Part shown: positions 15,062 through 16,077 of the stretch, piece by piece
Layout: each line of letters begins with the position of its first letter
Numbering within the stretch: the first letter of the stretch is position 1
From: an uncultured Bacteroidales bacterium
Lineage (GTDB): Bacteria; Bacteroidota; Bacteroidia; Bacteroidales; UBA932
DNA: 16,077 bases
Assembly: GCA_905235775.1 (NCBI GenBank)
Contig: CAJOMY010000040.1
Coordinates: 1 to 16,077 of the forward strand
Direction of reading: 5' to 3'
Notes under the pieces: model-generated
What the model was told of the DNA's origin: nothing
Database searches by the model: none
The model's input: the letters and a program-made list of their open reading frames with translations, nothing else
Made by a program: the position numbers and the translations under genes

Positions 15062-16077
15062 ATGGACAACATGTTGAGCAGCATCCACGACAAATTCCTC
15101 TCCATCTTCGGCGAAGGCGGCACCCAGTATGCCGCGGCCGGGCGCATCAACCTCATCGGTGAGCATACGGACTACAACGGCGGCTACGTCTTTCCCGGCG
15201 CCATCGACAAGGGCATCGTGGCGGAAATCCGCCCCAACGGGACAAAGGTCGTCAATCTCTTCTCCCTGGATTATGGCGCCGTGACCGGGTTCGGCCTGGA
15301 AGAAGAAGACAAGCCCGAAGAACAGTGGGCCCGCTACGTCTTCGGCGTCTGCCGCGAGACAATCAAGCGCGGCGGGCGTGTGGAGGGTTTCGACGCCGTC
15401 TTTGCGGGCGACGTGCCGCTGGGAGCCGGTCTCTCCTCCTCCGCGGCCCTTGAGAGCTGCTTCGCCTTTGCGCTCAACGACCTCTTCCAGAACGGCCTCG
15501 ACAAGTTCGAGCTGGCCAAGATCGGCCAGAGCACCGAGCACAACTACTGCGGCGTGAACTGCGGCATCATGGACCAGTTCGCCTCCTGCTTCGGCAAGGC
15601 CGGCAGCCTCATCCGCCTCAATTGCAAGACGCTGGAATATAAGTATTTCCCCTTTGACCCGAAGGGCTATCGGCTCGTCCTCGTGGACTCCTGCGTGAAG
15701 CACGAACTCGCTTCGTCTGCCTACAACTTCCGCCGGCAGAGCTGCGAGCGCGCCGCCGCCGCCATCAAGAAGAACCATCCCGAGATCGACTGTCTGAGCG
15801 ACTGCAAGCGCGTCTGGCTGGACGAAGTGCGGGACGAAATCTCCAGCGAGGACTTCATCCGCGCGGAGTATGTGATCGGCGAGGTGCAGCGTGTGCTGGA
15901 CGTCAGCGACGCCCTGGAGCGCGGCGACTACGAAACCGTCGGCGAGATGATGTACCAGACGCACTTCGGCCTGAGCAAGCTTTACGAAGTGAGCTGCGAG
16001 GAGCTGGACTTCCTGAACCGGCTGGCCCGCCGGCTCGGCGTCACCGGTTCCCGCGTGATGGGCGGCGGCTTCGGCGG
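15062..16077 (+). CDS. galK: Galactokinase (5' part, runs off the window)
   Basis: GalK phosphorylates galactose with ATP to galactose-1-phosphate, the first committed step of the Leloir pathway, in the cytoplasm. Reading from the ATG at 15062 gives 338 codons without a stop to the window end; a complete enzyme has about 380-390. Motifs of the GHMP kinase family are GRINLIGEHTDYNGG (27-41, sugar binding and family signature), the ATP-binding loop PLGAGLSSSAALES (119-132), CGIMDQFAS with the catalytic aspartate at about 171, and SRVMGGGFGG at the edge, where most galactokinases have RMTGGGFGG. Transcription is likely from the promoter at 14999-15029, so expression is independent of the upstream gene. 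In Bacteroidales a sugar transporter often follows, but the window ends first. Confidence 0.95.
   Translation, partial: MDNMLSSIHDKFLSIFGEGGTQYAAAGRINLIGEHTDYNGGYVFPGAIDKGIVAEIRPNGTKVVNLFSLDYGAVTGFGLEEEDKPEEQWARYVFGVCRETIKRGGRVEGFDAVFAGDVPLGAGLSSSAALESCFAFALNDLFQNGLDKFELAKIGQSTEHNYCGVNCGIMDQFASCFGKAGSLIRLNCKTLEYKYFPFDPKGYRLVLVDSCVKHELASSAYNFRRQSCERAAAAIKKNHPEIDCLSDCKRVWLDEVRDEISSEDFIRAEYVIGEVQRVLDVSDALERGDYETVGEMMYQTHFGLSKLYEVSCEELDFLNRLARRLGVTGSRVMGGGFG

Noticed and set aside
15005..15964. 319-residue minus-strand ORF at the right end
   Set aside because: The plus strand encodes galactokinase with intact motifs; the antisense ORF only looks prominent because galK runs off the window.
1..16077. 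CRISPR array, tRNA/rRNA, transposon, prophage or defence system
   Set aside because: I saw no regularly spaced repeats, structural RNA signatures, transposase or integrase motifs, or defence-type domains in any frame.

Overview
The window looks like chromosomal DNA of a GC-rich member of the Bacteroidales (Bacteroidota). Three things point there. The succinate dehydrogenase/fumarate reductase subunits are of the Bacteroides type. The coaX, outer-membrane protein, TPR protein, lptC, SurA/PpiD-type isomerase cluster is familiar from that order. Several genes are preceded by the Bacteroidota -7 promoter box TAnnTTTG, and none has a convincing Shine-Dalgarno. The genus cannot be fixed from sequence reading alone; an uncultured or Alistipes-like lineage would fit the base composition.

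Layout. Positions 1-600 are visibly poorer in GC than the rest and hold one unrecognised ORF, probably the 3' remnant of an outer-membrane barrel gene, closed by a hairpin terminator. Three genes then read leftward, ruvB, sdhA and sdhB (4469 down to 689). They are closely packed and could share the promoter upstream of ruvB. A 258-bp AT-rich divergent spacer separates ruvB from mfd. Rightward come mfd, coaX, a Bacteroidota outer-membrane protein, a secreted TPR protein, lptC (frameshifted) and a membrane-anchored peptidyl-prolyl isomerase (4728-14057), ending at a clear intrinsic terminator. A secreted endonuclease/exonuclease/phosphatase-family gene and the 5' 338 codons of galactokinase fill the right end.

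How the genes fit together. ruvB and mfd are DNA-repair genes lying head to head. sdhA/sdhB are the soluble half of the respiratory complex that interconverts succinate and fumarate; the membrane anchor sdhC, normally just upstream, is not here. The coaX-to-ppiD block couples coenzyme A synthesis to envelope assembly: a barrel protein, a periplasmic TPR protein, the LPS-export factor LptC and a periplasmic folding factor. galK has its own promoter inside the end of the preceding gene.

There is no phage, CRISPR, transposase or defence locus, and I see no undescribed multi-gene system. The most notable points are a short palindromic repeat (three copies), one copy of which sits in frame inside the endonuclease-family gene, an apparent frameshift in lptC, the missing sdhC, and promoter boxes lying almost on the start codons of two genes.
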